Shown: positions 16,336 through 26,265, numbered from the stretch's first letter. The stretch is 64,000 bases of DNA from Sutcliffiella tianshenii (GCF_016908565.1 NZ_JAFBED010000001.1:496001-560000); one strand, 5' to 3'. The notes: a model not told the origin generated them from the sequence alone. A program made the numbers and translations.

Positions 16336-16364
16336 TTCTTATGGGGGCGGACAAGCAATTATGA
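16336..16364 (-). promoter_or_regulatory. Candidate sigma-E promoter of spoIID
   Basis: On the minus strand TCATAAT (16358-16364) is followed after 14 bases by CATAAGAA (16336-16343). This fits the sigma-E pattern KMATATT-N14-CATACANT only partly, with the CATA half of the -10 intact. spoIID is a known sigma-E gene. Apart from this, the 16281-16616 gap holds the murAA terminator and AT-rich sequence. Confidence 0.4.
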
Positions 16365-16551
16365 CTAAAAACTGGGCAAGTTTTAGTGTTGCGTTTCTAT
16401 AGAAAAAAAGCGGTGAAAAAATATATTTCCAACACATTACACATAACTGGAAAATGTTACATTCCTGTGAAAATGCATTTTCCTAAAAAAAGTGGAATAA
16501 AAATAATTTAAACATCCATAATAAATGAGGTGAAAAAAATTAAAAAAGATG

Positions 16552-16591
16552 AAAAAGAGGGCCAGACCCCGGCAGGAGTTTGACCCTCTTC
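16552..16591 (-). terminator. murAA terminator built on a dispersed repeat
   Basis: On the minus strand AAGAGGGTCA pairs with TGGCCCTCTT (one wobble or mismatch) and is followed by a T-run. The distal arm and loop are the dispersed repeat copy GGGCCAGACCCCGGCAGGA at 16559-16577. Confidence 0.7.
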
Positions 16592-16616
16592 GTAGAATAT
16601 ATGTTATTAGGAAGGT

Positions 16617-17921
16617 TTATGCTTCTTTGATCTGCTCAAGGATGACTGTTTGTTCTTGTTCCATTGAGCTTACACGTTCGATGTCTGCACCAAGTGCTGC
16701 TAGCTTGTTGTGGAAGTTCACATAGCCGCGATCTAAGTGTTTCAGTTCTGTAACGCGTGTATATCCATCTGCAATTAATCCCGCCAAGGTTAATGCTGCC
16801 GCTGCACGCAAGTCCGTCGCCGCTACTTCTGCACCCTGTAAGCTTGATGGTCCGTTTATTACAACGGAACGTCCTTCAATCTTGATGTCACCGTTCATGC
16901 GGCGGAATTCTTCCACGTGCATGAAGCGATTTTCGAATACAGTTTCCGTGATCATACTTGTGCCTTCAGCCGCTAAAAGAAGAGACATCATCTGGGACTG
17001 CATATCAGTCGGGAATCCAGGGTGAGGCATTGTTTTGATGTCAATCGCCTTCAACTTTTCTGGTCCAATGACACGTAAGCCGTTTTCGACTTCTTCGAAT
17101 TTAACGCCCATTTCTTCCATTTTGGCAATAAGTGAGCTGGAGTGTTCCGGCACTGCTCCCTCAACGATTACGTCTCCGCCAGTGATTGCAGCTGCTACCA
17201 TGAAAGTACCTGCTTCAATACGGTCAGGGATGATGTCGTGTTTGCAGCCGTGAAGCTCAGACACACCTTCGATTCTTAATGTTCCAGTACCCGCGCCACG
17301 AACCTTCGCTCCCATGGAGTTCAGGAAGTTCGCCAAGTCCACAATTTCCGGCTCTTTTGCTACGTTTTCCATGATAGTCGTACCTTCTGCAAGCGTCGCC
17401 GCCATCATGATGTTTTCAGTAGCCCCTACACTTGGGAAATCCAAATATATTTTCGCGCCTTTTAGTCTTCCGTCTACTTCAGCGTCGATATAGCCATTTC
17501 CTACTTTCACTTTCGCACCCATCGCTTCGAATCCTTTTAAATGCTGATCAACCGGTCTAGAACCGATTGCACATCCACCAGGTAGAGCAATTTTGGCTTT
17601 TCCGTTACGAGCAAGCAATGATCCCATTACAAGTACGGATGCACGCATCTTTCTTACATATTCAAATGGTGCTTCGATATTCAAGTCTCTCGTTGCATCG
17701 ACAGTTATACGATTATTTTCAAAATCAACATCGGCATTCAGAAAACGCAAAACCTCGTTAATCGTATAAACGTCGGAGAGCTCTGGTACATTTAAGATTT
17801 CGCATTTGCCTTTGCTAGCTAATAATGTTGCGGCGATAACAGGTAGTACTGCATTTTTTGCTCCCTCTACTCTTACAGTACCTTTCAACCTTTGTCCGCC
17901 GCGGACGATGATTTTTTCCAA
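16617..17921 (-). CDS. murA: UDP-N-acetylglucosamine 1-carboxyvinyltransferase
   Basis: This 434-residue cytosolic enzyme transfers enolpyruvate from PEP to UDP-GlcNAc, the first committed step of peptidoglycan synthesis. It shows the N-terminal [23 protein letters not shown] motif (Lys/Asn substrate contacts), the catalytic Cys in [18 protein letters not shown], and [19 protein letters not shown]. The start is a TTG at 17921 with GGAGGGG upstream. Position after ywmB and before spoIID marks it as the MurAA paralogue of Bacillus, the usual essential copy. Confidence 0.97.
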   Translation of the reverse strand: MEKIIVRGGQRLKGTVRVEGAKNAVLPVIAATLLASKGKCEILNVPELSDVYTINEVLRFLNADVDFENNRITVDATRDLNIEAPFEYVRKMRASVLVMGSLLARNGKAKIALPGGCAIGSRPVDQHLKGFEAMGAKVKVGNGYIDAEVDGRLKGAKIYLDFPSVGATENIMMAATLAEGTTIMENVAKEPEIVDLANFLNSMGAKVRGAGTGTLRIEGVSELHGCKHDIIPDRIEAGTFMVAAAITGGDVIVEGAVPEHSSSLIAKMEEMGVKFEEVENGLRVIGPEKLKAIDIKTMPHPGFPTDMQSQMMSLLLAAEGTSMITETVFENRFMHVEEFRRMNGDIKIEGRSVVINGPSSLQGAEVAATDLRAAAALTLAGLIADGYTRVTELKHLDRGYVNFHNKLAALGADIERVSSMEQEQTVILEQIKEA

Positions 17922-17953
17922 AATTTTCCCCTCCGCGTCATATGTTCTATATA

Positions 17954-18751
17954 TTAATATTCAACAGTAATAATTGGCGTGCCTACAATCACGGTAGTCT
18001 TATCGCCCAATCCTTGTTTTCGTAACCCAATTTGTAAGTTCATCTTTCCATGATGTGTCGGAAGAACATTATTCCATAATTCAGTGTATGCTGAAACTGA
18101 AACAAAGGTATCTTCATTCAACTCTTCGATTACACTTGCTGAAAATGCGTCCAGCAAAATATTTGTCGTATTTTGCAAACCATCTTCAATTTTATCACTG
18201 AAATCGCCTGTCATACAACTAAATATTTCAATGTTCTCTTGAGAAATATTGGTAAGATTAGAATGGAAGTCCTTTAGTATCTCCATTGCCGAGGTGTTTT
18301 CCCAACCATATCCAGTGACCTCATATAATAAGTACGATGTTGGGGCTGAGTTTATGTGGGTTGTGATGAGCTGAAGGGATTCTTCCTGCTTTAATGAATC
18401 ATTATAATGAGTTCCAATCGCTTTCCACTGATCCTCTTCCACTTCCACAGTCCAGTTTAAATGGCCCATCTTCTGTTTTAAACCATTTACCTCTTTTTGA
18501 AAACCTACTAAATCCCTAATTTTATAGACGTCGTTTCTGCCATAAAGTTTCCACTCTCTAATATTAATTTTTTTCTCTTGAAAAACTTGAGCAATTTCAA
18601 GTATCTCAGTACTGATTTCGTTTGGTAATTGAGCTCTGCTTCTTTCATTCCCAAGAATTACCCCAGTAAAACATATAACCAAAATAAAAATCAAACTAAT
18701 TACCCTCTGCACCATCTTCTTCCCCGTTTCACCGCTCAAAACCATCCTCAT
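17954..18751 (-). CDS. ywmB: YwmB family protein
   Basis: This protein of about 265 residues has an N-terminal membrane segment ([18 protein letters not shown]) and an extracytoplasmic part matching YwmB (DUF1779). Features include [18 protein letters not shown] and the ending [22 protein letters not shown]. The function is unknown; family structures are described as TATA-binding-protein-like folds. Several starts are close together. I use the ATG at 18751, which has GGGGG eight bases upstream; the frame opens with a GTG at 18766. The gene precedes murAA by 33 bases, as in B. subtilis. Confidence 0.85.
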   Translation of the reverse strand: MRMVLSGETGKKMVQRVISLIFILVICFTGVILGNERSRAQLPNEISTEILEIAQVFQEKKINIREWKLYGRNDVYKIRDLVGFQKEVNGLKQKMGHLNWTVEVEEDQWKAIGTHYNDSLKQEESLQLITTHINSAPTSYLLYEVTGYGWENTSAMEILKDFHSNLTNISQENIEIFSCMTGDFSDKIEDGLQNTTNILLDAFSASVIEELNEDTFVSVSAYTELWNNVLPTHHGKMNLQIGLRKQGLGDKTTVIVGTPIITVEY

Positions 18752-18888
18752 TTTCATATCCCCCACGTCCCTTTTTCTCTTCTCTCCTTACTAACCATTC
18801 TTACCACCAAAAGCCCCGCCATACATGGGAATAATCGTCAAATTTCTCATAGCGACCCGGCCGGGAAAATGATAAAAAAACATCAAAT

Positions 18889-18909
18889 AGGGGCCAGACC
18901 CCGGCAGGA
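18889..18909. repeat. Dispersed GC-rich palindromic repeat
   Basis: The core GGGGCCAGACCCCGGCAGGA is identical to the copy at 14638. It lies upstream of ywmB. Confidence 0.65.
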
Positions 18910-19034
18910 GATTTTAGACATATGTCGAAAGACGCACAATTTATTTATTTTTTTATTTTTGTCGCCTGATGTCAGGTTATGGCAGGACTATTTGCATGGT
19001 TTTGGGGTTTTATGGAGGATATTACCAAGGGTTT

Positions 19035-19068
19035 GTTTGGTGGGTTTGGTGGGTTTGGTGGGTTTGGG
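19035..19068. repeat. 9-bp tandem repeat (TTTGGTGGG)
   Basis: Nearly four direct copies of TTTGGTGGG lie head to tail in the gap upstream of ywmB. No gene is visible in the surrounding 18752-19187 stretch. Confidence 0.6.
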
Positions 19069-19187
19069 GCTTAAATGTGTGATGGGGTGTAGTTAAAAAT
19101 GGGGGTGGGTATCGGTTTTTTTCTTTTTTGAAGGATTTGCTTCATTTTCTTAGGCTGGAACGCTGAGCGACTATGCCAAATACATGC

Positions 19188-19315
19188 TTATGCTCAAAAA
19201 AGACGAGGTTATGCACAATTATTTCAATTTGCGGTGAAAAATCATGCTCTTTCGCACAAAAATTATGATTTGCGCTCAAAAATGAAAGGTTTATGCACAA
19301 TACGCAATCCTCGAC
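19188..19315. repeat. Phased 20/21-bp repeat array A
   Basis: Six degenerate units carry the words GCTCA, GCACA or GGTGA at 19192, 19213, 19233, 19254, 19274 and 19295. The spacings are 21, 20, 21, 20 and 21 bases. Each word is mostly followed by an A-run. The array lies between the ywzB terminator and ywmB. It is followed by a low-complexity stretch rich in CGCCAATCC words (19320-19430). Confidence 0.6.
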
Positions 19316-19442
19316 ACAATAAGTCACTCCCCGATTTGTCGATTCGCCAATCCACCGATTCCTCGATACGCCAATCCGCTAATCCGCCATACCGCCGGCC
19401 TCCCACTCGCCACTCGCCGATCCATATCCACTCCCCTAACCA

Positions 19443-19476
19443 AAACAAAAAACCGAGGCACACACCATCACCTCGG
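19443..19476 (-). terminator. Intrinsic terminator after ywzB
   Basis: The perfect 6-bp stem CCGAGG/CCTCGG has a 12-base loop and is followed by TTTTTTGTTTT on the minus strand, 30 bases after the ywzB stop. Confidence 0.75.
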
Positions 19477-19505
19477 CTCCCAACTCTCTATACGTTTCTC
19501 CCTGC

Positions 19506-19736
19506 CTACCACATCATCGGCAATCGCTGCGACAGGAACAGATAATCCAAAAAGAAATTACTCACAGCCGATCCGATCGCAATTGTTACCAGTATAAGCA
19601 ACAGTCTCATCTGCACCACGCGATTCGGCTTCATCCATTTTTCGTAGTGGATGGCCTGCAGCGCCCACCAGGTGATGCTGATGAAAAGCAGATGCGACAG
19701 GATGCTGATCAATGATTGTACGCCTAAGTCAACCAT
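19506..19736 (-). CDS. ywzB: DUF1146 small membrane protein YwzB
   Basis: This 76-residue protein begins MVDLGVQSLISILSHLLFIS and has two membrane helices around the conserved TWWALQAIHYEKWMKP segment, the DUF1146 pattern. The function is unknown. The ATG at 19736 has AAAGGAG at good distance; the frame is open to 19757. It follows the nuo operon, beyond that operon's terminator, as ywzB-like genes do near atp/nuo-murAA blocks in Bacillaceae. Confidence 0.85.
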   Translation of the reverse strand: MVDLGVQSLISILSHLLFISITWWALQAIHYEKWMKPNRVVQMRLLLILVTIAIGSAVSNFFLDYLFLSQRLPMMW

Positions 19737-19851
19737 ACTGCATCTCCTTTCTCCCATTCGTAATCATTATTTATGTATACTTTTTTCCGCCCTTGAAATG
19801 ATAAAAGTGATGAGCGGAAACCGTCACTTTAGCACATTAACGCACAGCGGG

Positions 19852-19896
19852 TCAGGCACTTGAACGCACTTGAACGCTCTTGAACGCTCTTGAACA
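19852..19896. repeat. 10-bp tandem repeat (TTGAACGCNC)
   Basis: Four copies of TTGAACGC(A/T)C-like 10-mers lie in a row directly after a copy of the dispersed word GGGTCAGGCACT (19849-19860). They sit between the nuoN terminator and ywzB. Confidence 0.6.
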
Positions 19897-19908
19897 TACT
19901 GATCCTAT

Positions 19909-19944
19909 AAAAAAGAGAAGGAGCACATCCCCATGCTCCTTCTC
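19909..19944 (-). terminator. Terminator of the nuo operon
   Basis: The perfect 11-bp stem GAGAAGGAGCA/TGCTCCTTCTC is followed by six T on the minus strand, about 70 bases after the nuoN stop. Confidence 0.9.
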
Positions 19945-20012
19945 ACATTAAACCATATACCCCTTTTTACTTTCAAACCGTGAGTTTGCGTTTACTGGCG
20001 GTTTTCAGGTTA

Positions 20013-21542
20013 TCATCTGCCAGGTGCGAAGAAGTCCTTGAGCACGTCGAGATTTCCGTTGTAGAAGTCGAGTGCCAGGCCTGGCATGATTCCAAGTGCG
20101 ATGGTCCCGAGTGCACAGAGGATGACCGTGATCCAGATTCCCACTGGCACGGTGATTTTCTCTTGGCTTGCTGCGGGACGGAAGAACATTTGGGTCATGA
20201 TACCGAAATAGTAAAAATACGAAATGACGGTGGTTGCGATCAGCACCGATGCAAGGACGTATGCCTTGGATGGTTCTGTGATCGCGCCGACGAAAATCCC
20301 AAGCTTTCCGATGAATCCGGCTGTTCCCGGAATTCCTGCAAGTGATAAAAGAAAGATGCTCATCAGCACAGCGAGCACCGGCGAGCGTCGGTACAATCCG
20401 GCGAATTGGCTCAGATCCTCGGAATCGTCCTTCGATGTAAGCACCTGCAGGACTGCCAATGCCCCGATGTTCATCAATAGATATGCCGCCAAATAGAACC
20501 ACATTGTCTCAAAAAGGAACAACAGGTTGATTGAGCTGATCGCGACGAGCAGGTAACCTGCGTGTGCAATCCCGGAGTAGGCGAGCATTCTTTTGACATT
20601 GCGCTGACGCAACGCGACTGCATTCCCGACTACCATCGAAACGACTGCAAGAATTGCGATCATATCCTTCAGCGAGAAGAGCATGGAATTCTGCCCTTCA
20701 GCGGCAGGTGTCATCAGGAACAGCGTGATGAACAATCGTGCGATGATGACAAAGCCCGCAGTTTTGGATACGACCGCAAGGAATGCCGTTACAGGTGTCG
20801 GTGAACCTTGGTACACGTCCGGCGCCCACATATGGAACGGGGCGGTGGCGAGTTTAAAGGACAATCCGACAAACATCATGACAAAGGCCATCATCAACAG
20901 GAATTGCATGTCGCCTGCACGGGTTTGCATCAGGACCTGCTGCATTTCCAACAGGTTGGTCGTGCCGGTCAATCCGTACACATAGCTCATCCCGAATAGC
21001 GTGATGGCAGTGGCGATACCGCCGTTGATGACATATTTCATCGCTGCTTCGTTGGACTTCAGATTCTTTTTGCGCAGTCCAGCGAGCACGTATGAGGAAA
21101 GGGATAATAGCTCCAATCCTACAAACAAAGTGATCAGGTCGCCGCTTGACGCCATGAACATGGTTCCAAGGGTTCCTGCGAGTAGTAGATAGTAGAATTC
21201 CCCGCGATATTCCTTCAAGCCTTCCTTCGGTTCGTAGCTGACTGCCATCAGCATGACAAGTGCCGAGCCTGCCAACAACAGGAGCTTGAAGCCTTTTGCA
21301 AAGCTGTCCAATCGATAGGTTTCAAAAAGGATGCTTGTGACCCCGCCCTCATCGAAGTAGGACAGTACCACAAAGACGATCGCAGCCAAAATGCCTGCAA
21401 ACCCGATCCATCCGAGGATGCGTCGGTCGATGTCTTTTGGCATGAATAGATCTAACAGAGTTAAAAGAGTGATTACACCAAGGATGATGAATTCCGGTGC
21501 CATTGCTCCCCACTCAAAGCTGAGCAGCGTATCTAAATCCAT
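20013..21542 (-). CDS. nuoN: NADH-quinone oxidoreductase subunit N
   Basis: This 509-residue antiporter-like membrane subunit belongs to the proton-pumping arm of complex I and has about 14 helices. It shows the proton-antiporter family region with LFVGLELLSLSSYVLAGL (conserved Glu in helix 5), LATAPFHMWAPDVYQGSPTPVTAFLAVVSKTAGF (Lys and His channel residues) and RMLAYSGIAHAGYLLV. It is the last gene of the operon. The ATG at 21542 has an AGGAGGGTG site, six bases after nuoM. Confidence 0.96.
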   Translation of the reverse strand: MDLDTLLSFEWGAMAPEFIILGVITLLTLLDLFMPKDIDRRILGWIGFAGILAAIVFVVLSYFDEGGVTSILFETYRLDSFAKGFKLLLLAGSALVMLMAVSYEPKEGLKEYRGEFYYLLLAGTLGTMFMASSGDLITLFVGLELLSLSSYVLAGLRKKNLKSNEAAMKYVINGGIATAITLFGMSYVYGLTGTTNLLEMQQVLMQTRAGDMQFLLMMAFVMMFVGLSFKLATAPFHMWAPDVYQGSPTPVTAFLAVVSKTAGFVIIARLFITLFLMTPAAEGQNSMLFSLKDMIAILAVVSMVVGNAVALRQRNVKRMLAYSGIAHAGYLLVAISSINLLFLFETMWFYLAAYLLMNIGALAVLQVLTSKDDSEDLSQFAGLYRRSPVLAVLMSIFLLSLAGIPGTAGFIGKLGIFVGAITEPSKAYVLASVLIATTVISYFYYFGIMTQMFFRPAASQEKITVPVGIWITVILCALGTIALGIMPGLALDFYNGNLDVLKDFFAPGR

Positions 21543-21548
21543 CTTTCA

Positions 21549-23081
21549 TCACCCTCCTATTCCTAAAATAATGGCTTCGATGGTTGCCTGAAGCGGTTCT
21601 GCCAGGATGCTCGGGTAGACACCGATCAGTACGATGAAAAACAGCATCGCCACCACCGGAATGAATTCCACCCCGCGGATGTCGACCACCTTTTCCCCAT
21701 AAACAGGCGTTTTGCCGAAGGTCATGCCCATCACTGCGCGCAGCAGATATGCCGCTGTCAGGATGATCCCGAGCGTGCCGACTGCTGCCACAACAGGCAT
21801 TTCGTTGAATAATCCCAAGAACGCAAGGAACTCACTGACAAACCCTGACATGCCCGGCAAGCCAAGTGACGCCATCGCGCCAACAAGGAAAAAGCCCGCC
21901 GTCAGCGGCATCACTTTTGCCAAGCCACCTAATTTTTCAATCGAAGTCGTGCCAACACGCTCATGCATCACACCGATCAGGAAGAACAAGAGTGCTGCGA
22001 TGAAGCCGTGGGAAACGACTTGGAAAATGGCCCCCTGGACGCCCGCTTCGTTCATGGAAGCGAGTCCGATCAGCACAATTCCCATATGCGAGATACTGGA
22101 GTATGCCAGCACCATTTTGAAATCAGTCTGGATCAGTGCAAGGAACGCTCCATATAGAAGGTTCACGACACCAAGTATTGCAAGGACGAACGCAAGCTGC
22201 CCGAACTGCTCAGGGAAGATCCCCACCCCGAAACGGATCAGACCGAATGCCCCGATTTTCAGGAGCACGCCGGCATGCAGCATGACGATCGATGGCGGAG
22301 CCTGGACGTGCACCTTCAGCATCCAGCTGTGCAAGGGCACGATCGGCAGCTTGATTCCGAATGCAACAAGAAGCGCGATCAGCATGCCAAGTCGGAAATC
22401 ATCCGTCATGCCGCCGATCAATGCATCGTTGCCGGAATGGAACAGATACGTGATATCGGCAATGTTCATCGTCCCTGTTTTTGCAAAAAGAATGACAAAA
22501 ACGATAAGCAATATCGCAGAACCAAGTCCGTTGTAGATAAGGAAACGGTATGCTGCATTTTCTTTTTCAAAATAGCCCCACTTACCGATCAGGAAGAACA
22601 TCGGGATCAAGGTCAGTTCAAAGAAAAAGAAGAATAATAATAGATTTTCAGAAGCAAAGACTCCAAGCATCCCGATCTGTAAAAGAAGGAACAGGATGAA
22701 ATATCCCTTCCACTCTTTTTTGATATGGATGGAAGCAATCGCTGCAAGCGTCGAGAGCACGGCGGTCAGAAGGATCATCACCAGTGAAAATCCATCGATG
22801 CCAAGCTCATAGGAAATCGGCTGGTAGAGCTCGATGCCATAGAGATTTTGCATAGCTTCCTTGTTGCCGAAGCTGAACCATTCCGCTTTTACCGCGAATT
22901 GCTCGAGTCCCGCTCCCGCCTTGTACTGCCAGAATGCGATGATGGCGAAGATCAAGGAAGGCAAGGTAGCCGCGAAGCCGACGAGCTTGATCAGCTTTTC
23001 GTTTGTTTTTGGTATAAACAATAATGCCAGTACACCTAATAGAGGGGCGAAAATCAAGATTGTCAAGAACATGTTGTTCAT
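21549..23081 (-). CDS. nuoM: NADH-quinone oxidoreductase subunit M
   Basis: This 510-residue antiporter-like subunit has about 14 helices. Key parts are FFFFELTLIPMFFLIGKWG with the conserved Glu, KLPIVPLHSWMLKVHVQAPPSIVMLHAGVLLKIGAFG with channel Lys residues, and KMVLAYSSISHMGIVLIGL. The ATG overlaps the nuoL stop codon by four bases, so translation is coupled. Within the complex it forms one of three proton channels. Confidence 0.96.
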   Translation of the reverse strand: MNNMFLTILIFAPLLGVLALLFIPKTNEKLIKLVGFAATLPSLIFAIIAFWQYKAGAGLEQFAVKAEWFSFGNKEAMQNLYGIELYQPISYELGIDGFSLVMILLTAVLSTLAAIASIHIKKEWKGYFILFLLLQIGMLGVFASENLLLFFFFFELTLIPMFFLIGKWGYFEKENAAYRFLIYNGLGSAILLIVFVILFAKTGTMNIADITYLFHSGNDALIGGMTDDFRLGMLIALLVAFGIKLPIVPLHSWMLKVHVQAPPSIVMLHAGVLLKIGAFGLIRFGVGIFPEQFGQLAFVLAILGVVNLLYGAFLALIQTDFKMVLAYSSISHMGIVLIGLASMNEAGVQGAIFQVVSHGFIAALLFFLIGVMHERVGTTSIEKLGGLAKVMPLTAGFFLVGAMASLGLPGMSGFVSEFLAFLGLFNEMPVVAAVGTLGIILTAAYLLRAVMGMTFGKTPVYGEKVVDIRGVEFIPVVAMLFFIVLIGVYPSILAEPLQATIEAIILGIGG

Positions 23082-24946
23082 CCCAAGTACCCCCCTGTGA
23101 ATGCAAAAATAATCAATAGGATTGCCAGGCCGACGAATGCGACAGCGCCGTAGACCTGCGTCTGGCCGTTCTGCATTTTCGCGCCAAGGCGTCCGATGGA
23201 TTGGGTCGCATAGACAATGCCCTTCATCGTCCCGTGAACGAGGAATTCATCAACATACTTCAGGAACAGGCTGATTACGCGCGTGCCGTAGACGAATGTC
23301 ATCTTATAGAACTCATCGACAAAGTATTTGTTTCGTAAGATTCCGTACAGATGCGGTGCCCCCGTGCTGAATGTGGCACGGTCGATGGAGCGGCGGTAGT
23401 AGATCATGTAGGCAATGCCGATTCCAGCGAGGGAAACGAGGATTGCGGCAATCATGATCCATGCCGGGCCTTCGATATGGGACGGGCCGTACATGTCGGT
23501 TCCTTCTGTCAGCCAATCTCCCAGGAAATGACCGAACCACGGGGTATTCATGTACCCAGCCACGACTGCCAGGACGCCAAGCACCATCATAGGGATAGTC
23601 ATGACGGACGGCGACTCATGGGCATGGCGCTGGTCCCCGCGTGCCTCGCCAGTGAAGACAAGGAAAAAGAGGCGGAACATGTAGAACGCTGTAAAGAATG
23701 CTGCAATTAGTGCCAGTGCAAAAAGGAACGGATTCCCGTTTACCCAAGCTGCGATCAGGATTTCTTCCTTACTGAAGAATCCGGAGAACAATGGCACCCC
23801 TGTGATGGCGAGTGTGCCGATCAGAAACAGGATTCCGGTTGTACGCATTTTTTTCCATAGTCCGCCCATTTCGTCGATGTTCTGGGTATGTGCGGCATGG
23901 ATGACGCTACCTGCTGCAAGGAACAACAAGGCTTTGAAGAAAGCATGCGTGGTAAGGTGGAACACTCCTGCCACATAGCCTGCAGAGCCAAGCGCAAGCA
24001 TCATGAAGCCTAATTGACTAACAGTCGAGTAGGCTAGTACTCTTTTAATATCCTTTTGCACAAGGCCGATCGATGCGGCAAAGATCGCGGTGAACGCACC
24101 GACGATCGCGACTGTCATCAAGGCCGTTTCACTTGCTGCGAATAGCGGGAACAGGCTCGCCACCAGGTAGACCCCTGCTGCAACCATTGTCGCGGCGTGG
24201 ATGAGGGCGGAAACCGGTGTCGGACCTTCCATCGCATCCGGCAGCCAGGAGTGCAGCGGGAATTGACCGGATTTCCCCATCGCCCCGATGAAAATCAGGA
24301 TCGCGATGAGGGTCAGCATGCCTGCAGAAATCACGCCTGCATTAACAGCTGCAAAAATCGCATCATATTCAAAGCTTCCAACCTGCCAGAATAATAGGAT
24401 AATCCCGATGAACAATCCGACATCCCCGATGCGTGTCATGATGAACGCTTTCTTGGCAGCAGCTTTTGCATCTTCTTTAAAGAAATAGAATCCGATGAGC
24501 AAGAACGATCCCAGTCCCACAAGCTCCCAGAAAATATAGAGCTGAAGCAGGTTAGGCGAAATCACTAAGGCCAGCATGGCAAAGGTAAAGAGCCCAAGGT
24601 AGGCGTAGAAGATGTGGAAACGCTCATCTCCATGCATATATCCTTTGGAATAGATATGTACTAATAAGCTGACAAGTGATACTACGACAAGCATCAAGGC
24701 ATTCAATTGATTTACTTCATATCCCGCCGTCAAAGTCACATCGCCGATTTGCAGCCATTTGAATGTGGCCTTGAAGGTTGGTGCCGAAAACCTTTCCCAT
24801 AATGCCATCACAGAAAAAATGAGGGATAGTCCGATGAGCGCGATTCCGACGAATGCACTCGCTTCCTTCAGTTTTTTCCCGATGAACAAGAGCAGGATAA
24901 AGGAGATCAGCGGAAAAAGCGGGATGATCCAAGCATTTTCCATCAT
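23078..24946 (-). CDS. nuoL: NADH-quinone oxidoreductase subunit L
   Basis: This 622-residue subunit is the largest membrane antiporter-like protein of complex I. It shows LQLYIFWELVGLGSFLLIGFYF (conserved Glu), GKSGQFPLHSWLPDAMEGPTPVSALIHAATMV, and DIKRVLAYSTVSQLGFMMLALG. The C-terminus has the extra segment that forms the lateral helix. The start at 24946 is an ATG. The gene is 70 bases downstream of nuoK. Confidence 0.96.
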   Translation of the reverse strand: MMENAWIIPLFPLISFILLLFIGKKLKEASAFVGIALIGLSLIFSVMALWERFSAPTFKATFKWLQIGDVTLTAGYEVNQLNALMLVVVSLVSLLVHIYSKGYMHGDERFHIFYAYLGLFTFAMLALVISPNLLQLYIFWELVGLGSFLLIGFYFFKEDAKAAAKKAFIMTRIGDVGLFIGIILLFWQVGSFEYDAIFAAVNAGVISAGMLTLIAILIFIGAMGKSGQFPLHSWLPDAMEGPTPVSALIHAATMVAAGVYLVASLFPLFAASETALMTVAIVGAFTAIFAASIGLVQKDIKRVLAYSTVSQLGFMMLALGSAGYVAGVFHLTTHAFFKALLFLAAGSVIHAAHTQNIDEMGGLWKKMRTTGILFLIGTLAITGVPLFSGFFSKEEILIAAWVNGNPFLFALALIAAFFTAFYMFRLFFLVFTGEARGDQRHAHESPSVMTIPMMVLGVLAVVAGYMNTPWFGHFLGDWLTEGTDMYGPSHIEGPAWIMIAAILVSLAGIGIAYMIYYRRSIDRATFSTGAPHLYGILRNKYFVDEFYKMTFVYGTRVISLFLKYVDEFLVHGTMKGIVYATQSIGRLGAKMQNGQTQVYGAVAFVGLAILLIIFAFTGGYLG

Positions 24947-25016
24947 CGTATCAAGTCCCCTTCTCTTACGCGGGTTTGTAATTTTCCCGCGCTTTTGTAA
25001 AGCAAGCTACCCCTCG

Positions 25017-25331
25017 TTAATTCTTCAAGGTGTTCATTTCATCGATATTTACCGTCTTGCGGTTGCGATATAGCGCAATCAGGATAGCTAACCCCACCGC
25101 TGCTTCAGCTGCTGCGACCGTAATGGTAAACAGAGAAAAGACTTGCCCTGTAATGGACGGGTTAATACCGAATTTACTAAAAGCAACTAGATTGATATTC
25201 ACTGCATTCAGCATCAGCTCGATACAGATCAGCACGATGACCGTATTTCTTTTCGTCAGTGCCCCATAAAGGCCGATACAGAATAGGATTAGCGCTAAAA
25301 CCAGGTAGGCCGATAATGGAACTGTTGTCAT
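25017..25331 (-). CDS. nuoK: NADH-quinone oxidoreductase subunit K
   Basis: This 104-residue three-helix membrane subunit has the conserved glutamates in [19 protein letters not shown] and [18 protein letters not shown]. These sit in the proton path between the quinone site and the antiporter-like subunits. The start overlaps the nuoJ stop by four bases. Confidence 0.96.
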   Translation of the reverse strand: MTTVPLSAYLVLALILFCIGLYGALTKRNTVIVLICIELMLNAVNINLVAFSKFGINPSITGQVFSLFTITVAAAEAAVGLAILIALYRNRKTVNIDEMNTLKN

Positions 25332-25849
25332 TCCTTTGTCGCCTCCTCTTCCACGTCATCACGTTTTGCCAAAATGATCGCCCCGACCAGCGCCACAAGC
25401 AACAGCACGGAGGTCAGCTCGAATGGAATCACGTATTTTGCATAGATGGCAAGACCGATCTTCTCCGTGTTGTCCACGTGCAGGTCAGCGGCACCACTGC
25501 CAAGGTCCAGGTTGTACACGCCGAAATACATCAGCCCGGCGAAACCGAGCACACCGAGTCCGATAAGGATTTTACGAGTCAGGCCCGCTGTTTCTGTTTC
25601 ATCGTTATGGCGCGTGAGCATGATCCCGAACAGCATGATGATCGTGATGGCACCGGAGTAGATGAGAATCTGGACAAATGCCACGAACTCAGCGGAAAGC
25701 ATCACGTAAATGCCGGCGATGCTGATGAAGGTGAACACAAGGGCGACGACCATGTGCACGACCTTCGTCAAATTCAGCATGAGCACGCCACCGGCAATCG
25801 CAGCAAGCGCGAGCCCTATGAAGGCAATGAATTCACCGGATATACTCAT
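25328..25849 (-). CDS. nuoJ: NADH-quinone oxidoreductase subunit J
   Basis: This 173-residue five-helix subunit of the membrane arm shows the family's [32 protein letters not shown] segment, which forms the pi-bulge helix. The start overlaps the nuoI stop by four bases. It is co-translated with nuoK. Confidence 0.95.
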   Translation of the reverse strand: MSISGEFIAFIGLALAAIAGGVLMLNLTKVVHMVVALVFTFISIAGIYVMLSAEFVAFVQILIYSGAITIIMLFGIMLTRHNDETETAGLTRKILIGLGVLGFAGLMYFGVYNLDLGSGAADLHVDNTEKIGLAIYAKYVIPFELTSVLLLVALVGAIILAKRDDVEEEATKE

Positions 25850-26265
25850 GCTTTATTCTCCCTTCTGATGTTCGTATCGTTTTCATCAAGCCACTCAAGA
25901 TTCTTGAAAAGTCGATCGCGGCTGTATTCCGCTAGTTCGAAGTTATTCGTCATGATGATCGCTTCCGTCGGGCAGACCTCTGTACAAAGGTCACACAGGA
26001 TGCAGATTTCAAAATTGATATCGTACGTATCGATGATCTTCCCTTTTTTCGTCGGATCCGGATGTTTTTTCCCGGTAAGCTGTATGCAGTCTGTCGGACA
26101 GATGTTGGCACACTGATTGCAGACGATGCACTTTTCCGGGTAGAACTTCTGGATGCCGCGGAACCGGTCCGGTAGTGGAAGCGGCTCCTTCGGGTAATTG
26201 TACGTCACTTTTTTCTTGGATAAGTTTTGTAGGGTATATTTCAAACCTTTTGCAAGACCGCGCAT
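25846..26265 (-). CDS. nuoI: NADH-quinone oxidoreductase subunit I (two 4Fe-4S)
   Basis: This 139-residue ferredoxin-like subunit has two 4Fe-4S motifs, CIVCNQCANICPTDCIQ and CILCDLCTEVCPTEAI. They carry electrons through the connecting part of complex I towards NuoB. The N-terminus has the membrane-docking GLAKGLKYTLQNL helix. The ATG has a GGGGTGAAG site. Confidence 0.96.
   Translation of the reverse strand: MRGLAKGLKYTLQNLSKKKVTYNYPKEPLPLPDRFRGIQKFYPEKCIVCNQCANICPTDCIQLTGKKHPDPTKKGKIIDTYDINFEICILCDLCTEVCPTEAIIMTNNFELAEYSRDRLFKNLEWLDENDTNIRRENKA

Noticed and set aside
18629-19545. Plus-strand ORFs of 155 and 103 residues and a minus-strand ORF of 66 residues near the ywzB-ywmB gap
   Set aside because: They run over the antisense of ywmB, tandem GGTGGGTTT and CGCCAATCC words and array A, with no ribosome sites.
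21712-22637. 274- and 120-residue plus-strand ORFs opposite nuoM
   Set aside because: They are antisense shadows of a conserved membrane protein gene.
25259-26116. 285-residue plus-strand ORF opposite nuoK, nuoJ and nuoI
   Set aside because: It spans three well-conserved overlapping genes on the other strand and has a composition typical of antisense frames.
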